64,000 bases of DNA. Source: Niastella yeongjuensis (GTDB lineage Bacteria; Bacteroidota; Bacteroidia; Chitinophagales; Chitinophagaceae). The position numbers and the translations under genes are program-made. A model generated the notes under the pieces. The model ran no database searches and had not been told where the DNA came from. It worked only from the letters and a program-made list of their open reading frames with translations. Of this stretch, positions 33,992 through 43,275 are shown piece by piece. The stretch is taken from the NCBI RefSeq assembly GCF_900110245.1, contig NZ_FOCZ01000004.1, positions 496,001-560,000 on the forward strand. Reading direction: 5' to 3'. The stretch's first letter is position 1, and every line of letters begins with the position of its first letter.

Positions 33992-35986
33992 ATGTTAAAT
34001 ACAATCACTAAAACCATCTCCCTGCTTACTGGCTGTTGCCTGCTGTGCATAGCCGCATGGGCGCATAATGGCAGCATTGCTTATGCTTATCCATTGGGCA
34101 TTATTGCGATTGACGGTAATTTATCTGACTGGCTCGGCGATGCCAGAAAATACCCCATTGCCATGGACCTGTCGCCTACCAAACCTAAAAACGAAGCAGA
34201 TTTCTCGGGCTTCTTTCAATTGGGCTATCGACTCGATAACCATTCGCTATACCTGGCCTTCACCATAACCGATGATGATTTTATTGAAGACACTTCTGAA
34301 AACGTGCGATGGAATACGCAGGATGGATTGGAAATAAGCCTCGATGCCCGCCACCTGTTATCGGGTTCCGGTGTTGCCTCTTTTATGTACAGTAAAAAAC
34401 TGCGCAATATCAATAACGCTTTTTATGATCCTTTTGCCGGTACAGCCAACTGGAGCATTGTGGAAGTGGCCATGGTTCGGAAGGGCAACACCCGTATTTA
34501 CGAGTGGCGTATCCAGTTAGGAAATGAACTGGTGGCAGGCAAAACGATCGGGTTCGACTTTCACGTGTTCGATAGAGACGGCGATGGCAGTTTCTCTTAT
34601 TCCGCCTGGGGCAAAGGAGGCGAAAAATATATGAACCCCAACAGCCTGGGCGATGTGCTCATTCTGCCCACAACGGCCCAACTGGGCACCCTGTCGGGAA
34701 AATTAATGTGGGACAAACCGGTAGCTGTGAAACTGCCCGAACAGGTGTGCCTCATTGCTAATCAGAACCTGTGGGTTGCAGCGGCGTTAGACAGCCTGGG
34801 AAACTATTCCGCGGCTGTACCGGTTGGCAAATACGAGATCAGCTTACATGACACCTACTACCAAACCGACGATAAAGTATACGGCACCATGCAGCAAAAG
34901 CCGGTTACCGTAAAAGTAAAAGCCGCTCAAAATGTAGTAGCCGGCGATCTCATTATACCATCAACACCTGTTCCGGACTTAATTCCCGACAAGGGTATCC
35001 TGTTCGACTTTACGCCTGCCAAAGCAAGCCAGGTAGATAATTTTATTGAAACCTACAGTAAGTACTATGGCATACCTGGTGTTTCCCTGGCCCTAATAAA
35101 AGATGGAAAGCTGGTATATCATAAAACCTATGGCGTTCGTAATACCATGACGGGTGAAAAGGTAGATGACAATACGTTGTTTGAAGCCGCCTCTATTACC
35201 AAACCGGTATTTGCCCTTGCGGTGGAACGACTGGCAGAACGCGGTGTTATCAACCTCGATAAACCGTTGTATGAATACCTACCCTATAAGGACATTGAAT
35301 ACGATGAACGATATAAATTGATTACTGCCCGGCATGTACTAACGCACCGGACCGGTTTTCCCAACTGGCGCTGGATGAATGAAAACAGTAAGCTCGATCT
35401 CAAGTTCACCCCGGGCACCTCTTTTGGTTATTCGGGTGAAGGTTTTGAATACCTGAAAATGGTAGTGGAAAAGATCACTGGTAAACCCGTTGAACAGGTA
35501 TTAAAAGAAGAAGTGATCGAGCCGATCGGTTTGTATCATACGTTCTTCTCGAAAAACGATTCCCTGCTACGGGTAGTAGCCAACGGGCACTATGACAAAC
35601 GGCCAAGCAAAGCCGATCCGCCTGAGCATCCCAATATGGCGGCGTCTATGCATACGGAGGCCATCATCTTTACACGGTTCATGCTTTATTTATTGGAACA
35701 AAAAGGATTGTCGGCCGGTATGTACGACACCATCCTTTCCAAACATTCTGAAGACACCACCTATCACCCCAAGTACCCAACTTATATGGGCATGAGCCTT
35801 GAGATCCGCGAAACACCATACGGCAAATCATTTGGACATGGCGGAAACAATGGCGATTTCAAATGCAAGTTCGAAGTATACAAAGACCTGAAAATGGGAT
35901 ATGCCATTTTCACCAATGCCAATACATCGGATCAGTTGCTCAACAACCTGCGTAAGTTGCTGGTAGAGGGAAAGGACAAGCCATAG
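33992..35986 (+). CDS. Exported class C beta-lactamase-like serine hydrolase with N-terminal sugar-binding-like domain
   Basis: 664 residues with a signal peptide (LLTGCCLLCIAAWA). Residues ~30-220 resemble a CBM9/DOMON-type beta-sandwich (DGNLSDWLGDA, HSLYLAFTITDDDFIED, NTQDGLEISLDARHL). A linker domain follows, then the serine-hydrolase domain from ~345: SITK near residue 400, YSG near 480 in GTSFGYSGEGFEYL, and HGG near 615 in FGHGGNNGD. Family members are D-aminopeptidases, esterases and penicillin-binding-like hydrolases. The fused carbohydrate-binding-like domain suggests a cell-surface or polysaccharide-bound target (inference). A strong terminator follows. Confidence 0.85.
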   Translation: MLNTITKTISLLTGCCLLCIAAWAHNGSIAYAYPLGIIAIDGNLSDWLGDARKYPIAMDLSPTKPKNEADFSGFFQLGYRLDNHSLYLAFTITDDDFIEDTSENVRWNTQDGLEISLDARHLLSGSGVASFMYSKKLRNINNAFYDPFAGTANWSIVEVAMVRKGNTRIYEWRIQLGNELVAGKTIGFDFHVFDRDGDGSFSYSAWGKGGEKYMNPNSLGDVLILPTTAQLGTLSGKLMWDKPVAVKLPEQVCLIANQNLWVAAALDSLGNYSAAVPVGKYEISLHDTYYQTDDKVYGTMQQKPVTVKVKAAQNVVAGDLIIPSTPVPDLIPDKGILFDFTPAKASQVDNFIETYSKYYGIPGVSLALIKDGKLVYHKTYGVRNTMTGEKVDDNTLFEAASITKPVFALAVERLAERGVINLDKPLYEYLPYKDIEYDERYKLITARHVLTHRTGFPNWRWMNENSKLDLKFTPGTSFGYSGEGFEYLKMVVEKITGKPVEQVLKEEVIEPIGLYHTFFSKNDSLLRVVANGHYDKRPSKADPPEHPNMAASMHTEAIIFTRFMLYLLEQKGLSAGMYDTILSKHSEDTTYHPKYPTYMGMSLEIRETPYGKSFGHGGNNGDFKCKFEVYKDLKMGYAIFTNANTSDQLLNNLRKLLVEGKDKP

Positions 35987-36090
35987 TAACGGTAAATCAC
36001 CCCCGCAACCGTAACGACTGTTAGTTTACAAGTCTTTAAAAGTGTTTTTATAACACTAAAAACGCTTGGGCATCATGGGCCATAATTTAT

Positions 36091-36123
36091 AAAACCCGCT
36101 ACCACAGCGGGTTTTAACTTTTT
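36091..36123 (+). terminator. Intrinsic terminator of the serine hydrolase gene
   Basis: AAAACCCGCT (36091-36100), loop ACCAC, AGCGGGTTTT (36106-36115): a perfect 10-bp stem, then AACTTTTTA. Confidence 0.85.
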
Positions 36124-36186
36124 ATAAGGTCGTTACCGATACTAAAAACGGCGTCAGGTTGATTTCCAGGGCCCTAAAACCGGGTG

Positions 36187-36194
36187 TATGTTTG
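36187..36194 (+). promoter_or_regulatory. Putative -7 promoter element
   Basis: TATGTTTG, an exact TAnnTTTG match 88 bp upstream of the ATG at 36282. The nearest upstream TTG (36159-36161) is a few bases too far for an ideal -33. The long leader could carry regulation. Confidence 0.45.
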
Positions 36195-36281
36195 CATTAC
36201 GAAACGCAGCAAACACATCACTAACCGATGTAACGTTCGTAAAAACACGTAAACAAGAAATATACATAAAAGATTACAATT

Positions 36282-36683
36282 ATGAAAGCAAGTAAATTCA
36301 CAATCACCCTTTTAACATTAATCACTTTAACCGTAGGTTTTTCAACTGTAACCCTGGCAAATGATGAGCCTAAAAAGAGTGGTGCTACTGAACTGAAGTT
36401 CATCGGCAATCTCGATAACTCACCAGTATTTGAACTGAACCTGATCAACGATGCAGACGACGAGTTCGTGGTAACTTTCCGTGATGAAGCAGGCAGCGTT
36501 GTATACGTTAATACATTCAAAGGTTCCGGCATCAATAAGAAATTCCTGTTGAAATCTGAAGGCTTCGAAAATGCAGCCCTGAATGTAACTGTAAAGTCTT
36601 TAAAGAATAAAACTACTGAAGTATACGCAATCAGCACCAACCAGAATTATGTTGAAGAAACAGTAGTAAGCAAAGTGAAGTAA
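36282..36683 (+). CDS. Small exported protein, unknown function
   Basis: 133 residues with a good signal peptide (MKASKFTITLLTLITLTVGFSTVTLA). The mature 107 residues are beta-rich (ELKFIGNLDNSPVFELNLIND, EFVVTFRDEAGSVVYVNTFKG) and end VEETVVSKVK. From memory, similar short proteins are abundant in Chitinophagaceae, often well expressed. Function is unknown. Own promoter element and terminator, so monocistronic. Confidence 0.8.
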   Translation: MKASKFTITLLTLITLTVGFSTVTLANDEPKKSGATELKFIGNLDNSPVFELNLINDADDEFVVTFRDEAGSVVYVNTFKGSGINKKFLLKSEGFENAALNVTVKSLKNKTTEVYAISTNQNYVEETVVSKVK

Positions 36684-36711
36684 TAATCGTCACAATAAGG
36701 ATCCGCAAGTA

Positions 36712-36744
36712 ATCCCTCCGAAATTTCGGGGGGATCTTTTTTTT
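36712..36744 (+). terminator. Intrinsic terminator of the small exported protein gene
   Basis: ATCCCTCCGAAA/TTTCGGGGGGAT (36712-36735), 12 paired positions with one wobble, followed by C and eight T. Confidence 0.88.
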
Positions 36745-36755
36745 ATCCCTGAAAC

Positions 36756-36802
36756 GGAAAAAGGGCCCCTCCCGTATCATACGTTTATGGGGGCCCTTTT
36801 TT
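36756..36802. terminator. Bidirectional terminator
   Basis: AAGGGCCCC (36761-36769) pairs with GGGGCCCTT (36790-36798). A T-run follows on each strand (36797-36802 on plus; AAAAA at 36758-36762 on plus reads as T on minus). It separates the small exported protein gene from the convergent SusD gene. Confidence 0.8.
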
Positions 36803-36840
36803 GCCGGGATACAGATTCCATTACCATGGCTCGGGGGTCA

Positions 36841-38418
36841 TTAATAACCATAATTCTGTTGCAAACCTGGGTTCAGTATACGCTCGGCTGCCGGTATGGG
36901 AAAAATGCGCTTGTTTTTATCGGCATCTGTTTTGAAGCCCCAGGCATCTTCATACTTCCCAAACCTTATTAAATCAGTGCGGCGCACATTCTCCCAATTG
37001 AGTTCACGCGCCCGCTCTTTTAACAGTTCATCGGGCGTAAGGTTAGTCATAGGAGCTGCCTTTCTGGTTGTTCTTACCTCATTCACCAGGGAAAGTGCAG
37101 TAGTATTGTAAGTTGGTGCAGCGCCGCGCAAAATGGCTTCGGCCTTCATCAACTGAATTTCTGCTAAACGGAACACAGGCACATCGTTGCTTTGGTTACG
37201 ATCGGTAGCCGTTACATCAGGATAATACTTATTGTTGCGGATACCCTTTGCTTTCGACAATTCATCACCACCCGCTTCAAACTTAGCCACATCACGGAGT
37301 GTAATTTCCGGCGTAAAATCAAGTTGATAAGTTATCTGCGTGGCACCATCTGTACCCGAATAGGTAGCATCCAGCCCAAGCTTAGTGGTAACAATGGTAA
37401 CTGGATTGCCTGCAAAATCATACTGCTTGCCGGCAAGCCACAGCGACGTTCGCACATCATTCGGGTCATCGAAATAAGCATAGTAAGCGGGAATGGTACT
37501 CACGGGATTGCTCAGCCGGTACGCCAGCCCATATTTTGCCTGCAGGGCCGGATGCAGGGAATACCAGGTATATTGTTCGCCCTGCGCTGCTGCATGGTCA
37601 TAAGGAATGGCAAAGATGAACTCCGTCATTTGCGGGCCATTATCGGGATAGAACATTTTCGCATAATCAGCGGCCAGTTTGTATTTGCCAGACTGCAGAA
37701 TGGTATCGCAGGCGGCCACGCAATCATCATATCGATTTGCTCCTGTATATACCTCCGCATTCAGGTACAATTTTGCCAGCAACGCATAGGCCGTATAGTA
37801 ATTAGGCCGGCCATACTGGGTGGCATCTGTTGCCTTCGGCAGATCAGCCAGGCTGGCTTTAATTTCCGATTCAATCAAATCAAACGCCTCCAACCGGTTT
37901 TTTTGAACGGGCCTTACAGTATCGCCAAACCCGGTTGGCATCGGAACATTTCCATAGGCATCCATCATATAATAAAACATAAGCGCCCGCAGCAGCCGGA
38001 GCTCAGCCCCTATATGCTGTTTAGCCGGACTATCTTTTGATGCAGCAAACAAAGCCAGGATGCGGTTACAGGCGCTGATGGTTGTATAGCCCCAGGTCCA
38101 GCCGTCGCCAACAATGGGATTATCGGGTGTCCAGTTATGATAGTGCATCTGCTGATAGCGCCCCCCATCGTACCAGCCACCGGCCCGGCTTGGCAAAATA
38201 GCTTCATCGGTACTCAGCGTTTGTAACTGCCAGTAAGCCTGACAAAACGAACCACGAAAACTGATATAAGCAGGTCCCGCTGCCGCAAGGAACTGTTGAT
38301 CCGTTTCCGGAAAGCTTTGAGGGGTCAGTTGATTTTCTACCGGCACATCTATTTTGGTGCAGGCGCTCAATAAAAAAAAGCCCGCCAGTATGGTGTTGTA
38401 GTTATTTATCAGTTTCAT
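36841..38418 (-). CDS. SusD/RagB-family nutrient-binding outer-membrane lipoprotein
   Basis: 525 residues with signal peptide and lipobox (LLSACTK, C20). SusD features: LRLLRALMFYYMMDAYGNVPM, PNYYTAYALLAKLYLNAEVY (TPR-like helices), YPDNGPQMTEFIFAIPYDH, and the C-terminal end ELNWENVRRTDLIRFGKY...IFPIPAAERILNPGLQQN. It caps the SusC barrel and binds the ligand. It follows SusC by 11 bp in one operon. Ligand is unknown because no degrading enzyme is in the cluster. Confidence 0.95.
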   Translation of the reverse strand: MKLINNYNTILAGFFLLSACTKIDVPVENQLTPQSFPETDQQFLAAAGPAYISFRGSFCQAYWQLQTLSTDEAILPSRAGGWYDGGRYQQMHYHNWTPDNPIVGDGWTWGYTTISACNRILALFAASKDSPAKQHIGAELRLLRALMFYYMMDAYGNVPMPTGFGDTVRPVQKNRLEAFDLIESEIKASLADLPKATDATQYGRPNYYTAYALLAKLYLNAEVYTGANRYDDCVAACDTILQSGKYKLAADYAKMFYPDNGPQMTEFIFAIPYDHAAAQGEQYTWYSLHPALQAKYGLAYRLSNPVSTIPAYYAYFDDPNDVRTSLWLAGKQYDFAGNPVTIVTTKLGLDATYSGTDGATQITYQLDFTPEITLRDVAKFEAGGDELSKAKGIRNNKYYPDVTATDRNQSNDVPVFRLAEIQLMKAEAILRGAAPTYNTTALSLVNEVRTTRKAAPMTNLTPDELLKERARELNWENVRRTDLIRFGKYEDAWGFKTDADKNKRIFPIPAAERILNPGLQQNYGY

Positions 38419-38429
38419 AAAGGCATTGT

Positions 38430-41400
38430 TTAAAAACCAACATTTAAACCAAACATAAAAGCCCTCGTTCGGGGATAATAGTCTTTGTTATCGATGCCGG
38501 GCGTAAGTCCACCCAGCATGATCTCAGGATCAAGCCCCCGGTATCGGGTGATCAATGCCAGGTTGTTGCCTGAAGCGTAAACGCGTATAGAACGGATGCC
38601 TTTGATCAATGAAGGAAAAGTATAACCCAACGTGGCATTATCGAGGCGGAGATAAGAAGCATTCTCTATATACCTGTTGGAGTAGAAATAACCATACAGG
38701 TCCCTGGGTGAGTTATTCGCAGCATATTCCGGAATATTATAGCTGCTGGCTGCATCGGGCCGGTTGAGATCGGCCAGCGTGGCATTCATAACTTTAGCGC
38801 CCAATGAAGCCCTTACAAAAATATTCAGATCAAATTTTCTATACTTCAGGTTGTTGTTCCAGCCCAATAGTAATTTGGGTTGCGCATTACCTGCATAAGC
38901 ATTGTCAATATAAGTTCTGGGCGCAGTGGTGATCTTGCCGTCTTTGTCGTACCACTGGGAAACGCCGTTTGCATCCTTTCCCGCATAGTTGAAAGTGAAG
39001 AACTGGCCAACCGGAAAACCAGATTTCAGGATCTGTACATATGCGCCGGTCTGGTTCTGTCCACCCGGAGAAGCGCCTTGGGGATATATCGAATCCAGTT
39101 TAAAATTACTGTTCGATAAAGAGAGTACTCTGTTGTTGTTATGCGCAAAATTCAGGGAACTTGTCCATTGAAAATCGCCTGTCTTTACCGGCATGGCATC
39201 GATCGTTACTTCAAAACCCTGGTTGGAAATAGAACCGACATTGGCTGTATAGGTAGAGGTGAAATACTGCGTGGTAGATACCGGATAATACCAGATAAGA
39301 TCGCTGGTCTTTTTATTGTAGTATTCCACGCTGGCTTTTACCTTACCCTTCAGCACAGCGAAATCAATACTGGTATTGAACATGGCCGTCTTTTCCCATT
39401 TCAGATTGGGATTGTCGTTTTGAGAAGGGCCAATAGCATTCACAAATGAATTGTTATAATAGAACTGTCCGGTTGAGCTGTACTGTACTTTCGAGATCAG
39501 GGGATCAAAACCCAATGAGTTACCCGTAACACCATAGCTCACGCGCCATTTCAGGTCACTGAAAATGTGCTGCGTTTTTAAAAACGCTTCATCGATGGCA
39601 CGCCAGGCAAATGAAACGGAAGGAAAGGTAGCCCAGCGGTTGTTAACGCCAAAAGCGGAAGAAGCGTCACGACGCAGCGAGGCCTGCAACAGATACTTAT
39701 CACGGAAGTTATAATTAGCCCGGGAATAAAATGAAATCAACCGCAGCTTCTGGTACATATTAGGTCCCCATTCATTGCGATAGTTCCCGGTAGGACTGCC
39801 CAAACCTATATTGGTATATCCCAATGCATCAGTAGGAAAGTTCTGGTTGCTTGCCTGAAAACCATCGCCATTCAAATCTTCCTGCCAGCTATAACCGCCC
39901 AGTACGTTAATATCATGTGCACCTAATTTTTTGGCAAAGGTGAAAAAGGTTTCCAGCATTCTTTTGGTGCTCTCATAAGAAGATCGGTAAGCCTTGCCAT
40001 TGGTACCAGTGATATAAGCATACTGACTTGTATAATAGGTTCCGCTGTTCTCCTGTTTGTTTTGTGCCGTTACACTCATGTCGTATTTAAACCCAAACGG
40101 CAACAACACCTGTGCAGACCCATTCAGCAGCGTGGTTTTGGTCTTTTGCTTTTGCCAGGCATTATTTTGTAAGGATACCGGGTTGTAATACTGCACCCGC
40201 TGTAAATTCTCTGTATAGCTGCCATCTGCCTGCTTTACAGGCACGGTGGGTAAATAACGCAACATGTTAAACAGAATGATGTTCTGATCGGGCAACAGGT
40301 CGGCATTGCTGGTTGAAGAACTGACCAGCATGCCTAGTTTCAGGTGGTTGTTCAACGCTTTTTGTTCCAGGCTGATGCGGCCGATCAATCTGTTCATCCC
40401 CGTGTTTCGCAATACGCCTTTGTTGTCGAGGTAACTGACAGCGGCACTGTACGTGAGGTTATTGGCGCCTCCGCTTAAAGAAAGGTGGTGGCTTTGTGAT
40501 ACCGCTGTTTGTGAAACCTCTTTTTGCCAGTCGGTATTAGCCCCCTGGTCGTCAGACGGACTGAGGGCCAGGCTGTTTTTTGACAGAAAGTCTTTCAATT
40601 GACCGGCATCCATCATTTTGATGCGGCGTGACACCTTCTCTACAGCTACATAACTGTTATAATTTACCTGTGTTTGGGCGGGACGCCCCTTTTTGGTAGT
40701 AACCACTATAACGCCATTGGAAGCCCTTGTTCCATAGATGGCAGTAGCAGAGGCATCTTTCAACACATCGATGGTAGCAATATCATCAAGCACTATCAGC
40801 TTTACATCGGCGCCCGGCACCTCATCGATCACATAAAATGGTTCCTGTGCTGCACCGGATCGCAAGGTAGAAGGACCACGCAGCGTAATACTTGGCGCCG
40901 CATTGGGATCGCCTGACCGCGTAATGGTTAACCCAGCCACTTTGCCTTGCAACAATTGGGCTGGGTTATTAAAATTTCCCTGGTTGAACTCCTCGCTTTT
41001 TACCGTACTGATGGCGCTGGTTAATAATTTGCGCGACTGTCGCCCATATCCAACCACTACCACTTCATTAAGGTCATCTCTTTTTACAGCCGAATCGGAA
41101 TTGTTTTCATTAAGGCCTTCCGTAAAAGCACCTGAGTTGAGTTGCTTTTTCTGATAATTGGGGTCAGCGGTTAAAATTACCAGGTTGCCTTTGAACGACC
41201 AGGTAAGCGGACTGCCAGTAAAGATCTTATTCAGCACCTGGCTGGCGGTTGCATTTTTCAACTGCATCGTTACGGCTTTGCCATACAGCGCTAAATTCGA
41301 TTCGTTATAAGAGAAACTAAGCCCAAATTGTTTTTCCAGTTCGGCAAAAACCTGACGCAGGTGTGCGCGTTTAAAATGTACGCTTGCCTTTTTCCCATTG

Positions 41401-41510
41401 TCCTGGGCATACAGATTGATAGTCAGAAAAAAGGCAGCCACCAAGGGTAGAACCATGCTAACCCTGCGGGTTAGATGCCGATATAATAGTCCCTCTGGCT
41501 TTCTTTTCAT
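38430..41510 (-). CDS. SusC/RagA-family TonB-dependent receptor with N-terminal STN signalling domain
   Basis: 1026 residues. After the signal sequence comes an STN domain (residues ~42-112: ASVHFKRAHLRQVFAELEKQF...GNLVILT), which marks transducing receptors controlled by FecR. A TonB-box/plug region follows (LNEVVVVGYGRQSRKLLTSA, LLQGKVAGLTITRSGDP, ITLRGPSTLRSG, DVLKDASATAIYGTRASNG) and then the beta-barrel to the C-terminal FMFGLNVGF. The carboxypeptidase-regulatory-like domain usual at the start of SusC proteins appears to be missing: only about 35 polar residues lie between STN and plug. Cluster order sigma, FecR, SusC, SusD supports ligand-induced self-regulation. Confidence 0.95.
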   Translation of the reverse strand: MKRKPEGLLYRHLTRRVSMVLPLVAAFFLTINLYAQDNGKKASVHFKRAHLRQVFAELEKQFGLSFSYNESNLALYGKAVTMQLKNATASQVLNKIFTGSPLTWSFKGNLVILTADPNYQKKQLNSGAFTEGLNENNSDSAVKRDDLNEVVVVGYGRQSRKLLTSAISTVKSEEFNQGNFNNPAQLLQGKVAGLTITRSGDPNAAPSITLRGPSTLRSGAAQEPFYVIDEVPGADVKLIVLDDIATIDVLKDASATAIYGTRASNGVIVVTTKKGRPAQTQVNYNSYVAVEKVSRRIKMMDAGQLKDFLSKNSLALSPSDDQGANTDWQKEVSQTAVSQSHHLSLSGGANNLTYSAAVSYLDNKGVLRNTGMNRLIGRISLEQKALNNHLKLGMLVSSSTSNADLLPDQNIILFNMLRYLPTVPVKQADGSYTENLQRVQYYNPVSLQNNAWQKQKTKTTLLNGSAQVLLPFGFKYDMSVTAQNKQENSGTYYTSQYAYITGTNGKAYRSSYESTKRMLETFFTFAKKLGAHDINVLGGYSWQEDLNGDGFQASNQNFPTDALGYTNIGLGSPTGNYRNEWGPNMYQKLRLISFYSRANYNFRDKYLLQASLRRDASSAFGVNNRWATFPSVSFAWRAIDEAFLKTQHIFSDLKWRVSYGVTGNSLGFDPLISKVQYSSTGQFYYNNSFVNAIGPSQNDNPNLKWEKTAMFNTSIDFAVLKGKVKASVEYYNKKTSDLIWYYPVSTTQYFTSTYTANVGSISNQGFEVTIDAMPVKTGDFQWTSSLNFAHNNNRVLSLSNSNFKLDSIYPQGASPGGQNQTGAYVQILKSGFPVGQFFTFNYAGKDANGVSQWYDKDGKITTAPRTYIDNAYAGNAQPKLLLGWNNNLKYRKFDLNIFVRASLGAKVMNATLADLNRPDAASSYNIPEYAANNSPRDLYGYFYSNRYIENASYLRLDNATLGYTFPSLIKGIRSIRVYASGNNLALITRYRGLDPEIMLGGLTPGIDNKDYYPRTRAFMFGLNVGF

Positions 41511-41543
41511 ATTAGTAGTTAAGGTTTTTATTACAGGCCCTTT

Positions 41544-42566
41544 CTATTTTAATACGATCAGGGTTCCCTGGCGGGTGAATGGAACACCTGCCGTCAGGGT
41601 TACAATGTCCAGTGCATCTTCCAGTGATTTATTATCAAGCACAGTGGTGATAAGAATATTTTCTGCGGATGGGTTGGTGTATTGAAACCGAACGCCATAG
41701 TAGCGTTGTAATTCATCAGTCACTTCTTTCAGGGATTGTCTGTTGAAAGTAAGCAGTCCTTTTCGCCAGGCGCCGGCAAGATCGGCATTGGCCAGGGCTG
41801 TTACACCATACTGTTGCGTAAGGGTATCGTATGCCAGCCGTTTACCTGGTTCCAATACAGCTAATTGCTTTTCGCCCTTATGCAATACCTGCACCTTACC
41901 ACTGGTTACCGCAACTTCAATATTAAGGTCACCGGGATAATAGCGGATATTGAATGCGGTTCCTAAATCAACCGTAGTAATAGAACCGGTTGTAACAGTA
42001 AAGGGACGGTGTTCATCGTGTTGTACTTCAAAATAAGCCTGTCCTTCCAGTATTACCAGGCGATCACCATCTGTAGCCTGTTTGAACCGAAGCGTACTGG
42101 CGGCGCCCAGGTAAACCCGGGTACTGTCGGGCAACAACACGGTTGTTCTATGGCCCGGTTCATTGTGAAAATACAATTCTTTTGCGGCCAGTTCTTTCGG
42201 TTGCCTGTTAACAAAGGCGCGCCACAACCAGCTGCCTGCAATCAATAAGAGTACCGCGGCAGCTGCTGCAGCTATTACCTGCATGCGCCGCACGCGCACT
42301 CCCTGAACAGGAACTTTCTCATGTGTAATCCCTTTATTGCGACGGGCCAGATAAAATCGGAATTTGGCATATTGCTCCGGCATGCCTGGCAGCGCAGGAA
42401 ACTCAGCATTACTTAACAATTCCCACTCGTCCTGCATAAATTGATGCAGGCTTTCCCGGTACGCCTCATCAGTCAGGTATTCTTTTATCTGGAGTAACTG
42501 GTCCGTTGAACAATTCCCTTCGATATATATATGTAATAATTGCCTATCTATCTCTTTCGATGACAT
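41544..42566 (-). CDS. FecR-family anti-sigma factor
   Basis: 340 residues: cytoplasmic N-terminus, one membrane segment near residues 92-110 (VIAAAAAAVLLLIAGSWLW), FecR domain (EPGHRTTVLLPDSTRVYLGAASTLRF, GQAYFEVQHDEHRPFTV, VTSGKVQVL) and the C-terminal STN-like part (FNRQSLKEVTDELQRYYGV). It sits between the ECF sigma gene and the STN-bearing SusC gene on one strand, the classical transenvelope signalling set. Confidence 0.93.
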   Translation of the reverse strand: MSSKEIDRQLLHIYIEGNCSTDQLLQIKEYLTDEAYRESLHQFMQDEWELLSNAEFPALPGMPEQYAKFRFYLARRNKGITHEKVPVQGVRVRRMQVIAAAAAAVLLLIAGSWLWRAFVNRQPKELAAKELYFHNEPGHRTTVLLPDSTRVYLGAASTLRFKQATDGDRLVILEGQAYFEVQHDEHRPFTVTTGSITTVDLGTAFNIRYYPGDLNIEVAVTSGKVQVLHKGEKQLAVLEPGKRLAYDTLTQQYGVTALANADLAGAWRKGLLTFNRQSLKEVTDELQRYYGVRFQYTNPSAENILITTVLDNKSLEDALDIVTLTAGVPFTRQGTLIVLK

Positions 42567-42641
42567 AAAAAAAGATTTCTATAAGTGAATACACAAAATG
42601 GTTTACGAACCCCTAGCAAGTAACAATTTGATAACATACGC

Positions 42642-43211
42642 TTACAGGAAGAAAGAATGAAGGTATTGCAGCATGGCTACGCGCAGCTGCTTCAAGGCAG
42701 AACCAATATGGTTTTCAACTGTTTTTGGGGAGATATTCAATTGTCTGGCTATTTCCTTGTAACTAAGCCGTTCATTACGATGTAACAAAAAGATGGTCCT
42801 GCGTTGGGGAGGAAATTCAGACAGGGTGTTGTGATAAACGGTTTCCATCTCTTTTAATAAAACCGGATCGTAAGCATCGGCAACGTTATTGCCCGCAGCC
42901 TCCGCTACTTCGCTTTGTAAGGTATCAAGGGAAAGCAGACCGTCGATCTTTCGTTGCCAGTGGTTGATGAGGTGATTACGGGCTGCTGTAAAAAGGTAGT
43001 TTTCAAATGTTTCATGGTTGGTTATGGCGGACTTCTTTTCCCAGATGCGCGCCAATACTTCCATAGAGAGCTCTTCGGCCCAGAATTCATTTTTCAGATA
43101 CCGAAAGGCATACCGGTGCAGTCTCGGATAATAATAAGCAAACACTTCCTCGAATGCTTTTTCTTCATCCTGCAGCCATAACCTGATATGTTGGTGAATA
43201 TCCTTCTCCAT
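42642..43211 (-). CDS. ECF RNA polymerase sigma-70 factor
   Basis: 189 residues. Region 2: FAYYYPRLHRYAFRYLKNEFWAEELSMEVLARIWEK; region 4: FPPQRRTIFLLHRNERLSYKEIARQLNISPKTVENHIGSALKQLR with a clear helix-turn-helix. First gene of the sigma-FecR-SusC-SusD cluster, 75 bp upstream of FecR. It would direct RNA polymerase to the SusC/SusD genes when the receptor signals. Confidence 0.93.
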   Translation of the reverse strand: MEKDIHQHIRLWLQDEEKAFEEVFAYYYPRLHRYAFRYLKNEFWAEELSMEVLARIWEKKSAITNHETFENYLFTAARNHLINHWQRKIDGLLSLDTLQSEVAEAAGNNVADAYDPVLLKEMETVYHNTLSEFPPQRRTIFLLHRNERLSYKEIARQLNISPKTVENHIGSALKQLRVAMLQYLHSFFL

Positions 43212-43275
43212 GAAGTACGCGATTCACCGTGCAAAGTAAAAATGAAATATGAACTGAATATTACGCCATAATATT

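Noticed and set aside
37192-38040. 282-codon plus-strand frame opposite SusD
   Set aside because: Antisense shadow of a well-supported SusD gene; no family features.
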